This document shows, piece by piece, positions 1 to 8,741 of a stretch of 64,000 bases of DNA. Numbering within the stretch: the stretch's first letter is position 1; the number at the start of each line of letters is the position of its first letter. Source of the stretch: Acidovorax sp. RAC01 (GTDB lineage: Bacteria; Pseudomonadota; Gammaproteobacteria; Burkholderiales; Burkholderiaceae_C); contig NZ_CP016447.1 of NCBI RefSeq assembly GCF_001714725.1, positions 4,459,501 through 4,523,500 on the forward strand, given 5' to 3'. The position numbers and the translations under genes are program-made. The notes below the pieces were generated by a model. It had not been told where the DNA came from. It did not search any database and worked only from the letters and a program-made list of their open reading frames with translations.

Positions 1-938
1 TCCTCCGAGACGGCGTCCTCGCCGGCAGCCGTGTCCGGCGTGACGGAGCCGGCATGCAGCAATGCCGAGAACCGCTGGAATTCATCGAGGATGAAGATAT
101 CCGCCTTCAGATTGCGCGCGCAGGCCTCGACGAACATCTGCCGGATTCCTCCGCGCACGCAGGTTGCCAGATGCGTGCCGTGTTTGGTCGCCCTGACATA
201 TTCCGCGCCCGCTTCGGAAAGGCTCTGGATCAGCGTGGCGTACGAATGCAGATTCAGTTGCAACGCTTTCGCCGCGCTTCGCGCAGACTCGTCGAGCCTC
301 GGCCGCTCCTTGAGACGTCCGATGAACTCAGCACGCGCCTGGGGCTCGAGTTCCCGGCTCTCGCAGGACCGCCTGGCGTCCTCCCATGCGCCCTTCACGC
401 CGTTGCAAAAGAATTCTTCCAGTTGCTCGGTGTCTTGGATCTGGCGGGCCTCCTTCACGGCACGCCAGAGGATATAGCGCTCCAGCGCATTCCCACCACC
501 CCGGGTCAGCGAAAACGAGGTCGCTGGCGTGAGAGAGCACGATTCCATCAGAACGCCGGGTTTTGGGTCATCCTGGTGCAGACCGAGTTCCGCGAGACGG
601 CTGAATTGCAGCGAACTGACCCACCGCTCCTGATCACTGCCGGTGAAGACGGCAAGCTTGCCAGCGTTCTCTTGCGCGAGTGCCTGGTTCGAGCAGATGT
701 AGACCACTCTGAGAGGCTGCGCCGCGCGACCGCATTCCAGGCGGCGCTTCAAGAGCGAAGCCACGACTCCGCGCGCCACCAGTGTCTTGCCGAGCCCGAC
801 CTCATCGCCGACCAGCAGCCGGCCGTGCAGCCCGTTCGGGCCCTCGAGACGCATGCACGCGTCCGTGACGGTTGCGCGCTGAAAATCCTTCAAGTCATCA
901 AGCGCGTTCTGAAGGCGCTGTTGTGCTTCATGCTTCAT
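1..938 (-). CDS. DEAD/SNF2-like helicase, N-terminal part (runs off the left edge)
   Basis: The reverse strand stays open from an ATG at 938 to the window edge, giving about 312 residues of an unfinished protein. A Walker A motif, GDEVGLGKT, lies near residues 44-52, and a DExx-type motif (ILDEFQRF) near residue 285, close to the edge. This is the layout of the first RecA-like domain of a superfamily 2 helicase. The ATG overlaps the stop codon of the phospholipase D-like gene in an ATGA, so the two are translationally coupled. It is the last visible gene of a leftward run of six. A role as a DNA-translocating ATPase in antiphage defence is inferred from the company it keeps. The C-terminal half, which would separate SNF2 from other SF2 groups, is outside the window. 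Confidence 0.8.
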   Translation of the reverse strand, partial: MKHEAQQRLQNALDDLKDFQRATVTDACMRLEGPNGLHGRLLVGDEVGLGKTLVARGVVASLLKRRLECGRAAQPLRVVYICSNQALAQENAGKLAVFTGSDQERWVSSLQFSRLAELGLHQDDPKPGVLMESCSLTPATSFSLTRGGGNALERYILWRAVKEARQIQDTEQLEEFFCNGVKGAWEDARRSCESRELEPQARAEFIGRLKERPRLDESARSAAKALQLNLHSYATLIQSLSEAGAEYVRATKHGTHLATCVRGGIRQMFVEACARNLKADIFILDEFQRFSALLHAGSVTPDTAAGEDAVSE

Positions 939-2767
939 GCGTTTCGTTCGCGGTGGTAGGCGGCAAAGCCTTCGAAGAGCGGGTCTAGCCCTTCAGGTAA
1001 GGTCTCTACCTCGGCGCGAATGCGCCGGTAGATATCGATGGCACGGTTCATCCGGCCTGGCGCTCTCGAGGCCGCGCGCAGGAGTTGCTCATAGAGCGCG
1101 CCCTTGTCGTCGAGCCCGAATACGTCTGCGCTTCGCCCGTTACCGTCGGCGCGCGACCAGTCGGTGCGCGACGGATCCAGGTCCAGAATCAATGCGAGGT
1201 AACGCAGGAGCTTTCTGCTGTCGCCGACGATATCCCGGAACAGCGCAGCCTTGCGCCGCTCGAGCATGTCGACGGACAACACTGCCTGCACGACGAATCG
1301 CTTGCGCACCTCTTTCGGCGAAACGATCTCGGCCGACAGGAAGGCGCTGATATCCGTCAGGCTGACGTCGGTCCACGCCATCGAGACGTCCAGCGCGCGC
1401 GGATCGTCGCGGCAGAGCAGGCGCACGGTGGCCTCAAAGCCCGCAGGCAATCGAATGGCCGAAACGTCCGGCGTAGTGTCAAGCCGGAGGTCGAACCGGC
1501 CCGGCTTGCCCGGGACCTCATTCACATGGAGCAGCCACCCGGCGGAACTGAGGGCATGCACGGCACGGCGCATTGCGCTGTCTTCCTCTGGGCTGACCGG
1601 CCCGGCATCGCGAAACTCGTGTTTATGGAAAACGTTCGACGTCTTCCATGTTTCCAGCAAGGCGCTGGGACCGAGCTTGCCATTCCTGCCCGTGAGTCGC
1701 AGCATCAGTTCTCGATTGCGGGGAGACGCCAGCTTGCCCGGCTGCCCGAACGCGGCGTTCGTCATATTGGCCGAACCGATATGCCAGATGGCCTGCGCGC
1801 CGTGTTTCGCGACGATGAGCTTGGCATGAAGATTCTGTTGTTCCGCCGCGCGGCTTTCGTGCCGCTCCTCGCCGTCGACTACTCGATCCGAGAGCGACAA
1901 GCAATTCCAGTTGCTCAGCGCGTTGCTGCCAATCTTGTCGAGCGTGTCACCCCGGCTGATGAGCGTGCGTATGGCGTTGGCGCGCGTGCGGCTGGCCAGG
2001 TCAGCGAGCATGCTTTGTCCGTCAGCGTCAAGGAACGGGGACATGACTAGCAGATCGTCTAACTTGGCCGGCAGGTCCAGCGGCACGCCAGCGGTCTTCT
2101 CGTGACCCTGAAAGCCTGGAAGCACCTCGAACGCCGGGTCGAACTGATCGGGCGCCGTCCAGGCGACATGTCTGAGGGCATCACACCAGGCTTCGATCTC
2201 GGCAGCATGGCGCGGGTCCTGCGCCAGCGAACGCAGGAATACGAGGAGGCGCGGATCGCCGTTGCCGCGACGCGCCGTTTCGCCATCGATCGACACGGCG
2301 AGATCCCAGCTGCGATCGAACGTGAGGTTGCGCGACAAGACCAGCAAGCGCCAGCGATCCGCAGCATCCTCATCCAGCGCGGTGAAACGCAGCAGCCATA
2401 CTTTCGGATGGAACGACGCGAAGGCCCCGTCAGCACCTTCGAGTGCCACGACTGGCACGAGCAGCGGCTCCAGTAAGGCGAAAAGGCGATTGAACTTACC
2501 TGGCACCTTGATGTTGCCGCGCTGGTAGAACACCATCAGCCGCTTGTGAAGCTGATCGATGGATTCGAGCAACGCAACACGCTCGCCCGACAGTTCACCT
2601 TCCTCCTCTTCTTCCAACGTCTGGTCCAGCGTGAGGGCGAGCGAAGCGGCCGCGAGCGTTTCGAGATCGAGAGAGAAGGTGGTCGCTAGTGCTGAGTGCA
2701 AGGCATAGCCCGACGGCGCGCGCAATTGAGTGCCGTAGTCGAGACGGTCACTTTCTAGCTTCAGCAA
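935..2767 (-). CDS. Phospholipase D-like domain protein, probable nuclease
   Basis: About 610 residues with two HxK half-sites of the phospholipase D superfamily: HPK near residues 120-122, followed by SRNLT, and HAK near 314-316, followed by GSANMT. The paired half-sites suggest a complete PLD-type active site. In defence loci this fold usually acts as a nuclease. The open frame extends further upstream, but that part lies inside the DUF6361 gene and reads as low-complexity shadow. The conserved start of the domain (LKLESDRLDYG) follows a TTG at 2767 with a GAGG seven bases before it, so I chose that start. The gene overlaps DUF6361 by a few bases upstream and the helicase by four bases downstream. 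The exact start is inferred. Confidence 0.78.
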   Translation of the reverse strand: MLKLESDRLDYGTQLRAPSGYALHSALATTFSLDLETLAAASLALTLDQTLEEEEEGELSGERVALLESIDQLHKRLMVFYQRGNIKVPGKFNRLFALLEPLLVPVVALEGADGAFASFHPKVWLLRFTALDEDAADRWRLLVLSRNLTFDRSWDLAVSIDGETARRGNGDPRLLVFLRSLAQDPRHAAEIEAWCDALRHVAWTAPDQFDPAFEVLPGFQGHEKTAGVPLDLPAKLDDLLVMSPFLDADGQSMLADLASRTRANAIRTLISRGDTLDKIGSNALSNWNCLSLSDRVVDGEERHESRAAEQQNLHAKLIVAKHGAQAIWHIGSANMTNAAFGQPGKLASPRNRELMLRLTGRNGKLGPSALLETWKTSNVFHKHEFRDAGPVSPEEDSAMRRAVHALSSAGWLLHVNEVPGKPGRFDLRLDTTPDVSAIRLPAGFEATVRLLCRDDPRALDVSMAWTDVSLTDISAFLSAEIVSPKEVRKRFVVQAVLSVDMLERRKAALFRDIVGDSRKLLRYLALILDLDPSRTDWSRADGNGRSADVFGLDDKGALYEQLLRAASRAPGRMNRAIDIYRRIRAEVETLPEGLDPLFEGFAAYHRERNA

Positions 2768-3999
2768 GGCAGCACCTCGACAATATCTTCCAACATGCGC
2801 CGCACCGTCTGCCAGCGATAGTCGAGCGCACCCATGCCGTACCAGTCGGCACGCTCGCGCGGCAGCTTTATCAACAGGGAGCGCTCGGGTTTGTTCCCGA
2901 CGGCCTGGGTACGCACAAGTGCATCGAGACCGGACTGTTTCGGCGCGTGAGCTTGATTCAGCGCATTCCATTGCTCGAGGAACTCGATGGTCCGCTGCTT
3001 GACGCGGGCTTCACTCGCGTCGGCAACGCGCAGCCACTCGAGATCCGCACCTGGATGGAAGATGCCGGCTAGTTTGGTTGTCGCGCGCCAATCGGCGTAG
3101 CGCTCATTGCAGCGGGCACGCAAATCGCCATCGTCGATGCCTTCGGCAATCAGCCGGTTGAAAACGATATGTGCGCCCTCGACTGCGAGGCTGAAGCGCT
3201 GCGCCGCCGCGATGTTGTCGCGGCATGGCTGGCTGAGCGCGAGCTGGCTGGCGGCCCATGCGCTGAACGCGGCAAAGCTGGTGTGGCCACCACTCAGTGC
3301 CCGCCCGGCCAAGTTGTTGGAAAGCAACTGGGCGCAAACCGTGTCGTCAAGGGCCTGCGCCGTAGTGAAGCGCTCCCGCAGGAAACGCGCTTCGGCCACG
3401 TCCAGCTTCAAAGTGAGACCGGCAGGCCAGTCGCCTTGCGCTCCGGGCGGCCGACGCACGATAGCCTCGAAGCGTTCCCCGGTGTCGTCGCTGCCTTCAT
3501 CGGAGCTTACGACTTGCTGAACCTTGCCGCCACGACGCCAATAGCGACAGAACTCCGCGAGCGAGCTTTGCGTGCGTACGATTTCAAACACGCGCAGACC
3601 GTTCCAGTAGGTCGAAGACGGACGCCGTGCGACGCCTCCCTGCTCAACTACGGTGTGACCGATCACGCCTTCAGGCGGCAGGCCCGCCGCATCGTGGTTA
3701 GTCTTAAGCATCCTGGCGAACTCGTTCTCCGCGATCTTCAGATATTCATCGAGTGGTTGGCGGCGGCGCTTGGCGTCCGGCCAATCCGCCCAATCCCGCA
3801 TGATCTTCGGCACGGCGAGGAAATACCGTGCGCGCGTTTGAATCGTGGAGAAGCCGGGAAAGAGCGTATCAGCGTATGCATCGCGCAGTTGTCCAAAGCC
3901 CAGTTCATCCAGCGTGCCCGGTTCTTTCATAAGCGCGAGGACTTCATGCACGCGCTTGCGGTCCGTCGAAGAAAAGTCGATCCATCCAATACTGCTCAC
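2761..3999 (-). CDS. DUF6361 family protein
   Basis: A 412-residue soluble protein that begins MSSIGWIDFSS, the opening I associate with DUF6361. It has no membrane segment and no catalytic motif that I can name. Members of this family are usually found beside phospholipase D-like proteins and helicases in defence islands, and that is the arrangement here: it overlaps the PLD gene, which in turn overlaps the helicase. The overlaps suggest the three products form one complex or act in a fixed ratio. The function is unknown. It could be a DNA or protein recognition subunit, but this is only inference from the operon. The family assignment rests on the N-terminal motif and on context. Confidence 0.7.
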   Translation of the reverse strand: MSSIGWIDFSSTDRKRVHEVLALMKEPGTLDELGFGQLRDAYADTLFPGFSTIQTRARYFLAVPKIMRDWADWPDAKRRRQPLDEYLKIAENEFARMLKTNHDAAGLPPEGVIGHTVVEQGGVARRPSSTYWNGLRVFEIVRTQSSLAEFCRYWRRGGKVQQVVSSDEGSDDTGERFEAIVRRPPGAQGDWPAGLTLKLDVAEARFLRERFTTAQALDDTVCAQLLSNNLAGRALSGGHTSFAAFSAWAASQLALSQPCRDNIAAAQRFSLAVEGAHIVFNRLIAEGIDDGDLRARCNERYADWRATTKLAGIFHPGADLEWLRVADASEARVKQRTIEFLEQWNALNQAHAPKQSGLDALVRTQAVGNKPERSLLIKLPRERADWYGMGALDYRWQTVRRMLEDIVEVLPC

Positions 4000-4065
4000 C
4001 GAGGCTCCTGCCGATATTCATGCTGCCCGAAACATACAACTTTCACGCGATGAGATCTCATCGTT

Positions 4066-5040
4066 TTACTTCGCATTGATATTCATAGGCATCTTTCGTA
4101 CTTCGGTCACTGCCTCACCAAAACCTCGCAGCCACCACTCCAGCATCGAGCTATCGATGACCGTGGCAGTGATTTCGAGTTGTCCGTCCTTGCGCTCGAC
4201 CACTTGTTGATCAGCGGACAACGGAGACTCCATGAGGTGCAACCCCGCACTGCGTTCAATGCGGAAGGCTAGACGCACCTTTTCGCCCTCGCCGAACCCA
4301 AAACGCCCGTCATCGTCATAGCGCTTGAGGTCAAACGTCTTGGGCCGCTCGAAGGTGAGTGTGGAAACTTCGGCCGCAGCGATGCGATGCAGTGCCAGGT
4401 TGCGTTCGTTGTCAAAGCCGTGGAAACGGCAAACGAGATACAGCCGCGATCCCTGTTGCACCAGGCCCAGCGGCATCACGTCCGCGCTAGTGCGTTTGCC
4501 GCCTGCGTTCTTGTATTCGATGTGCAGCCAGTGATTGCTGTACAGCGCTTCGCTCACGGCCTCAAACACACCAGGAACAATCTTGGGCGGTAGCAACGGC
4601 TGGCTCGTCGCCACCACGCGCACTTTTCCTGGCCACTCGCGCTCCAGGCGGGCGCTGCTTTCCTGGCTCAGATTGCGTCTTGCTTGACTGAAAAACGCAT
4701 CCATGGACTTCATCAGCCGGGGCGGCAACAAGTTCTTGAGGTGCTCCTCTGCCAACTTGAGTAACAGGGACTCCTGCGGCGTGAGGTTGGGTACGGCCAA
4801 TGCTTTGGCCTGCTCCAGCCATCGATAGCCATAGGGCTTGCTGCTGTCGTCGCGCTCGATCTCAAAGTGCTCGCTGAGCATTTCCAGCTGCCGTTGGATG
4901 GTGCGCAGTTCTCGCTCCATACCCGCATGCTTGAGTTGCTGGTGCAGTTCACTGGCCGTGACCTTGCGGCCACGCGGAATGCGCCGCAGGAGTTCGACGG
5001 CAAGCTTGACCGTTTCGAGGGTGTCGGATCGTTTCGCCAT
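4066..5040 (-). CDS. WYL-domain transcriptional regulator
   Basis: A 324-residue protein with an N-terminal winged helix (residues about 1-80, with a recognition-helix-like stretch LRTIQRQLEMLSEHF), a middle WYL domain (about 150-225, with HIEYKN and a conserved RLYLVCRFHG) and a C-terminal WCX-like extension (about 235-320). Proteins of this layout, such as BrxR and CapW, repress phage defence loci and respond to a ligand bound by the WYL domain. It starts one base after the stop of the DUF2779 gene, so it is in the same transcript. About 66 bases separate it from DUF6361 downstream. It is the likely regulator of the cassette; a candidate operator lies upstream of the AAA gene at 8723-8741. 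Confidence 0.88.
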   Translation of the reverse strand: MAKRSDTLETVKLAVELLRRIPRGRKVTASELHQQLKHAGMERELRTIQRQLEMLSEHFEIERDDSSKPYGYRWLEQAKALAVPNLTPQESLLLKLAEEHLKNLLPPRLMKSMDAFFSQARRNLSQESSARLEREWPGKVRVVATSQPLLPPKIVPGVFEAVSEALYSNHWLHIEYKNAGGKRTSADVMPLGLVQQGSRLYLVCRFHGFDNERNLALHRIAAAEVSTLTFERPKTFDLKRYDDDGRFGFGEGEKVRLAFRIERSAGLHLMESPLSADQQVVERKDGQLEITATVIDSSMLEWWLRGFGEAVTEVRKMPMNINAK

Positions 5041-5041
5041 T

Positions 5042-6577
5042 TCAGATCTTCAAAGACGAGTCGGAGAACGCGGCCCACAGGCGAACCATGGCGTAGGTGT
5101 CGAGCGCGCAGTAAGCCAGAAGTTGGTGCTCAATCTCAGCCTTGCGTGCCGCCGAGGTTTGCGGCGAAATCGCCTCTAGAAATGCCTCCATGGCCATGCC
5201 TCCATCCTGGACGCCGACAAGGTCACCGTAGTTCAAGTCTGGGCACAGCGCTGGGAGTACCGCCTTGATGCTCCAACTCCCTTGCTGGCTTGGGTGGTAG
5301 TAGTGATCACGCGCCACAGGCAGCAGATCCACGACACGCTCGTTCAATACCAAGAGGGCTTCAGACAGGCGTGGAAAACGCTGCGCCAGATCGCGGATCC
5401 TGGCCGTCTCAAAGCCAGCGTTGTAGACAAAGATGGGACCACGCTCACCGCACGCACTGATCAATGCTTCAGCAAAGGCTTTTGAGGGGTCACCGCCCGA
5501 TAGATCAAGAAAGGCCTGCTGTTCGAGCTTCCCGGTACGCGCTAGGCGATGCACGCTGAACTGAAACGGGATCTGCTGGTAGGGGCGCGTGCCTTTCCAG
5601 ATTGGTACGGCGAACTGGATGGTCTCAAAGTCCATGAAAAACGCGGGCAGCTTGTACTGGGCCAGTTCTTGCAACGCACTCTTCTGATCAAAGTACGTCT
5701 TTCCCGAGAGCGTGGCCGCCTTCACACGCCTTTGCTTGTCATTGAGCAGCGCATCCGGCACATCGCGCAGTTCGCACACTCCATGGGCCTCGACATGTGC
5801 TTTCAGCCCCTTGCTCTGTGCCCCGGGCAGCCAATGCAGAGGTTGCTCTGCTTGAGGCTCCTGGCCTTGGCAATAAGAGAAGAAACCACATTCATAGGGA
5901 GCGCTGCACTGTTCGCCCGTTGAGACGCGAGGCTCCTTCTTCTTGGCAACGATCCCGTGGGACTCTTCGATCCAGCTGCGAACCTCCGTTCCGCGTGAAA
6001 ACGCTTCATCGGTCAGATCGTTCTCGACCAAAAGCCCGCTGTAGTCACCACCGCCTGTATAGACCCATGAACTGTCGATATGGGCCAGCGCAATCCCAGC
6101 CAGGGGCACCCCGGAGGAGCGAGCCAGAAGGGCTTGGACGGCAGCATCGTCCCGGTGGTAGTCCTTGACGGAGGTGGATGACTTCACCTCCACCATCCGC
6201 CAAGCCCGTTTGCCGCCGCGCTTGACCGGCAGCATCACGTCGGCAAAAGCCAGGGCACCTTCGGCACGGAATCCAGCCTCGAAGATCGGCTGGTTCGCTT
6301 GCAGAAGCGCCTGCGTCCGAGCAAAGGCTGCCTCGAAGTCCCCTACTTTGAAATCGATCAGCGCGCCTTTGCCCTTGGGGTCATAGACCTGCCTGGCAAT
6401 GTCGCCAACCTGATGACCGACCGTGAAGCTGGCCTGGGTGGCGGAAGAGTCTTCTCGTAGGTCCGGACGATGGACCTCCAGCCACAGCCGCTTGGGGCAC
6501 TGCCGAAACGCCAGCAGCTTAGATTTGGAAAGCACACGCAAGGCCGACCCCCTCTTGTTTGAAAGAAATTCTCCCAT
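5042..6577 (-). CDS. DUF2779 protein: Cas4-like nuclease fused to a DEDD exonuclease-like domain
   Basis: About 511 residues. The N-terminal half looks like a RecB/Cas4-type PD-(D/E)XK nuclease. A cysteine lies in FRQCPKRLWLE, the catalytic E-x-K in RMVEVKSS, and three more cysteines in QCSAPYECGFFSYC, which together resemble the iron-sulfur cluster of Cas4 and AddB. The C-terminal half carries motifs of the DEDD exonuclease fold: FMDFET, VYNAGFE and YCALDTYAM, the last with the Y-x3-D spacing of the DEDDy type. DUF2779 itself has no assigned function. The ATG at 6577 lies 11 bases beyond the AAA stop. An in-frame ATG at 6619, overlapping the AAA gene, is the alternative start. It abuts the WYL gene downstream. 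Nuclease activity is inferred from motifs only. Confidence 0.82.
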   Translation of the reverse strand: MGEFLSNKRGSALRVLSKSKLLAFRQCPKRLWLEVHRPDLREDSSATQASFTVGHQVGDIARQVYDPKGKGALIDFKVGDFEAAFARTQALLQANQPIFEAGFRAEGALAFADVMLPVKRGGKRAWRMVEVKSSTSVKDYHRDDAAVQALLARSSGVPLAGIALAHIDSSWVYTGGGDYSGLLVENDLTDEAFSRGTEVRSWIEESHGIVAKKKEPRVSTGEQCSAPYECGFFSYCQGQEPQAEQPLHWLPGAQSKGLKAHVEAHGVCELRDVPDALLNDKQRRVKAATLSGKTYFDQKSALQELAQYKLPAFFMDFETIQFAVPIWKGTRPYQQIPFQFSVHRLARTGKLEQQAFLDLSGGDPSKAFAEALISACGERGPIFVYNAGFETARIRDLAQRFPRLSEALLVLNERVVDLLPVARDHYYHPSQQGSWSIKAVLPALCPDLNYGDLVGVQDGGMAMEAFLEAISPQTSAARKAEIEHQLLAYCALDTYAMVRLWAAFSDSSLKI

Positions 6578-6587
6578 GGGTTTGGGC

Positions 6588-8678
6588 TCACAAAAACCCA
6601 ATGGCGCGATGCGTGCCATGTTTCACCGCGCATTCGGCTTCGAGGGCCGACATGAGGGTGGCAGCAGAAGTGATGGGCCGGAATCGGTGCTGACGCACCA
6701 CGGCTGCAAAATCTCCCGGCGTCAGCGAAACCAGTCGTGAAATCCTGGCTTGCTCCTCCGGCAGCGGTTGGTGCAATCCGAGTCCTTCGCAGTGACGCGA
6801 TAGCAACTGCCACGCTTGGTCGGGGCGCAGAAATTCGAACTTCACTTTGAGATCAAACCGGCGCAGCGCGGCCTGGTCCAACCCTTCCATCAGGTTGGTC
6901 GAGGCCACAAAAACCCCCGAGAAGGATTCCATCTGGGTCAGCATTTCATTGACCTCGCTCACTTCCCAGTTGTGCTGGGCACCTCGCCTGTCCTGCAGAA
7001 AGCTGTCTACCTCATCGATCAAGAGCACCGCCCCATCGTTTTGCGCTTCGCGGAAGGCTTTGGCGATGTTCTTTTCGCTCTCACCCAGCCACTTGGATTT
7101 CAGATCGGAAGCGCGTTTGACGAGCAGGGGAACGCCGAGCTGCTGAGCGAGCCAGCGACCGTAGGCAGTTTTTCCGGTACCGGGCGGCCCGTACAGGCAA
7201 AGCCTGCCGGAGCGCACAGCGACGAGGCCTGCTGCTACGGCGGCCAGATCCACATCGGCATGGATAAACCCTGGGTCGTAAACCTCCGGCAACCTGTTGG
7301 CATCGTGCGAGAGAAGGGGTCCGTGCCCCTGGGCTTCCATGGTGCTGGAGATCAAGCGCTCCAAGGCAGCTGCCGTCTTTTGAGGGCCAAGGTCGTCCCG
7401 GATCAAGCGGATGACTGAACTCGCCTTTGCGACCACCGCAGGAGCAAGGGCTTCGGCCTCTGCGATGCGCGAAATTTGGTTGGTATCAAGAAGCTCACCG
7501 CAGCTGCTTTGCAGAATCCGCTCGCGCTGCGTCTTGGGTGGAATGGGCAACTCAAACACCATGTCAAACCGGCGAATGAAGGCGGGATCGAGACCTCGCA
7601 TGGAGTTGGACATCCACAGTGTGGGCACCGGGTTCTCTTCCAGCATCCGGTTGATCCAAGCCTTGCGCAGCTGGGCGGTGCTCTTGCTGCCGAAGAAGCT
7701 GTTTCCATCGTTGAAAACATCCTCGACCTCGTCAAAAGCGATCATTGCCTGCTGTTGCGAGAAGAAGCTCTGGGCTGCACGAAAGGCCCGCAGACGATGC
7801 TCTCCATTGATTGGGTCGCCATCTGCGTCTTCGCTGGCGACTTCGAACAGCTCATACCCCATCTCCTTGGCCAAGGCTCGCGCCAGCTGGCTCTTGCCTG
7901 TTCCCGGTGCACCGTGCAGGAAGATGTTCACGCCACGCCGACCAGTGGCCATGGCATTGCGCAGATAGGGACACAGAATCTCCAAGGAGGACTGGATGTG
8001 GCTGTAGTCGGCCAAGCTCAGTTGAGCAGGGCCTGCTGCAGACACGGTGCCGCGCAGCAGACTGATAGGGTCGGCTTTGGAGGCAGCCATCAGGTCAGCA
8101 AACCCTTCAGAAAGAAGGTCCAGCTTGTAGCGAAGTGCGCCACGTCCCCTTCGGTCCATCATGACCAGCCCCGACCTAGCAAGGATGCCTGTGGCACTCA
8201 GCGAGGAACGAATGTCTGCCTCGGGCAGGTTAAGAATGACGGACAGGGCATGAATGATCTTGACGGACGACAGATCGCCCAGCCATTCAGAGGCGTCATC
8301 CAGGAGACGCTCGTTATGAATGGACACCGTGAACTCCAACACCTTGCAGTCGATCGTGCTCAACCCCACCAGGCTGGACAGCTGATCGATGTTGTGGTTC
8401 AGGAAAGTTGATTGGCGCTCCCCGTACCACTGCCTCTCCGCCTTTTGGTGCAACTGGCGCAGTTCGGCTTGGACGGCCTTCTGGTCGAAATCGCGTGATT
8501 CGGGATCGATCCAGTGACCGAGCCCGATAACTTCGGCGAGGGTGTCGTTGTTGAACCCGTGTTGGTGCACGAACTGGCGGTATCCCCCCAGTGGAACTAG
8601 AACGCGAAGCAGCCAGAGGCGAATGATCGGTTCAACGCTGCCAGGGTGGTATGAGATTGCCGCTCTGCGTTTTGCCAT
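6588..8678 (-). CDS. AAA+ ATPase with two ATPase modules
   Basis: A 696-residue protein with two AAA+ modules. Module 1 has Walker A GAPGTGKS (residues about 256-263), Walker B IAFDEVED (about 313-320) and an FIRRFD arginine-finger region. Module 2 has GPPGTGKT (about 497-504), VLLIDEVD (about 551-558) and a matching ALRRFD. The first 240 residues are helical and unassigned. Both modules look active. Such tandem AAA+ proteins remodel or thread protein or nucleic acid substrates. It is the first gene of the leftward cassette, and its end lies next to the DUF2779 nuclease start. A GGAG ribosome site lies about 12 bases before the ATG. It could be the sensor or motor of a defence system, which is inference. 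Confidence 0.85.
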   Translation of the reverse strand: MAKRRAAISYHPGSVEPIIRLWLLRVLVPLGGYRQFVHQHGFNNDTLAEVIGLGHWIDPESRDFDQKAVQAELRQLHQKAERQWYGERQSTFLNHNIDQLSSLVGLSTIDCKVLEFTVSIHNERLLDDASEWLGDLSSVKIIHALSVILNLPEADIRSSLSATGILARSGLVMMDRRGRGALRYKLDLLSEGFADLMAASKADPISLLRGTVSAAGPAQLSLADYSHIQSSLEILCPYLRNAMATGRRGVNIFLHGAPGTGKSQLARALAKEMGYELFEVASEDADGDPINGEHRLRAFRAAQSFFSQQQAMIAFDEVEDVFNDGNSFFGSKSTAQLRKAWINRMLEENPVPTLWMSNSMRGLDPAFIRRFDMVFELPIPPKTQRERILQSSCGELLDTNQISRIAEAEALAPAVVAKASSVIRLIRDDLGPQKTAAALERLISSTMEAQGHGPLLSHDANRLPEVYDPGFIHADVDLAAVAAGLVAVRSGRLCLYGPPGTGKTAYGRWLAQQLGVPLLVKRASDLKSKWLGESEKNIAKAFREAQNDGAVLLIDEVDSFLQDRRGAQHNWEVSEVNEMLTQMESFSGVFVASTNLMEGLDQAALRRFDLKVKFEFLRPDQAWQLLSRHCEGLGLHQPLPEEQARISRLVSLTPGDFAAVVRQHRFRPITSAATLMSALEAECAVKHGTHRAIGFL

Positions 8679-8722
8679 GATGGTGGTCTCTCCTTATCGA
8701 TGAGATCCATCATCCGGGTGGC

Positions 8723-8741
8723 TGCGACGTAATGTGTCGCA
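8723..8741. promoter_or_regulatory. Inverted repeat upstream of the AAA gene, candidate operator
   Basis: A perfect inverted repeat TGCGAC-7-GTCGCA sits about 45 bases upstream of the first gene of the cassette. Dimeric WYL winged-helix repressors bind such sites, and one is encoded in this operon. The link to that regulator is inferred from position only. Confidence 0.35.

Noticed and set aside
1..8678. Assignment of the left-edge cassette to DISARM
   Set aside because: A PLD protein and a helicase are shared, but there is no DUF1998 protein or DNA methyltransferase in view, and DUF6361, DUF2779 and the AAA+ protein are not DISARM components.
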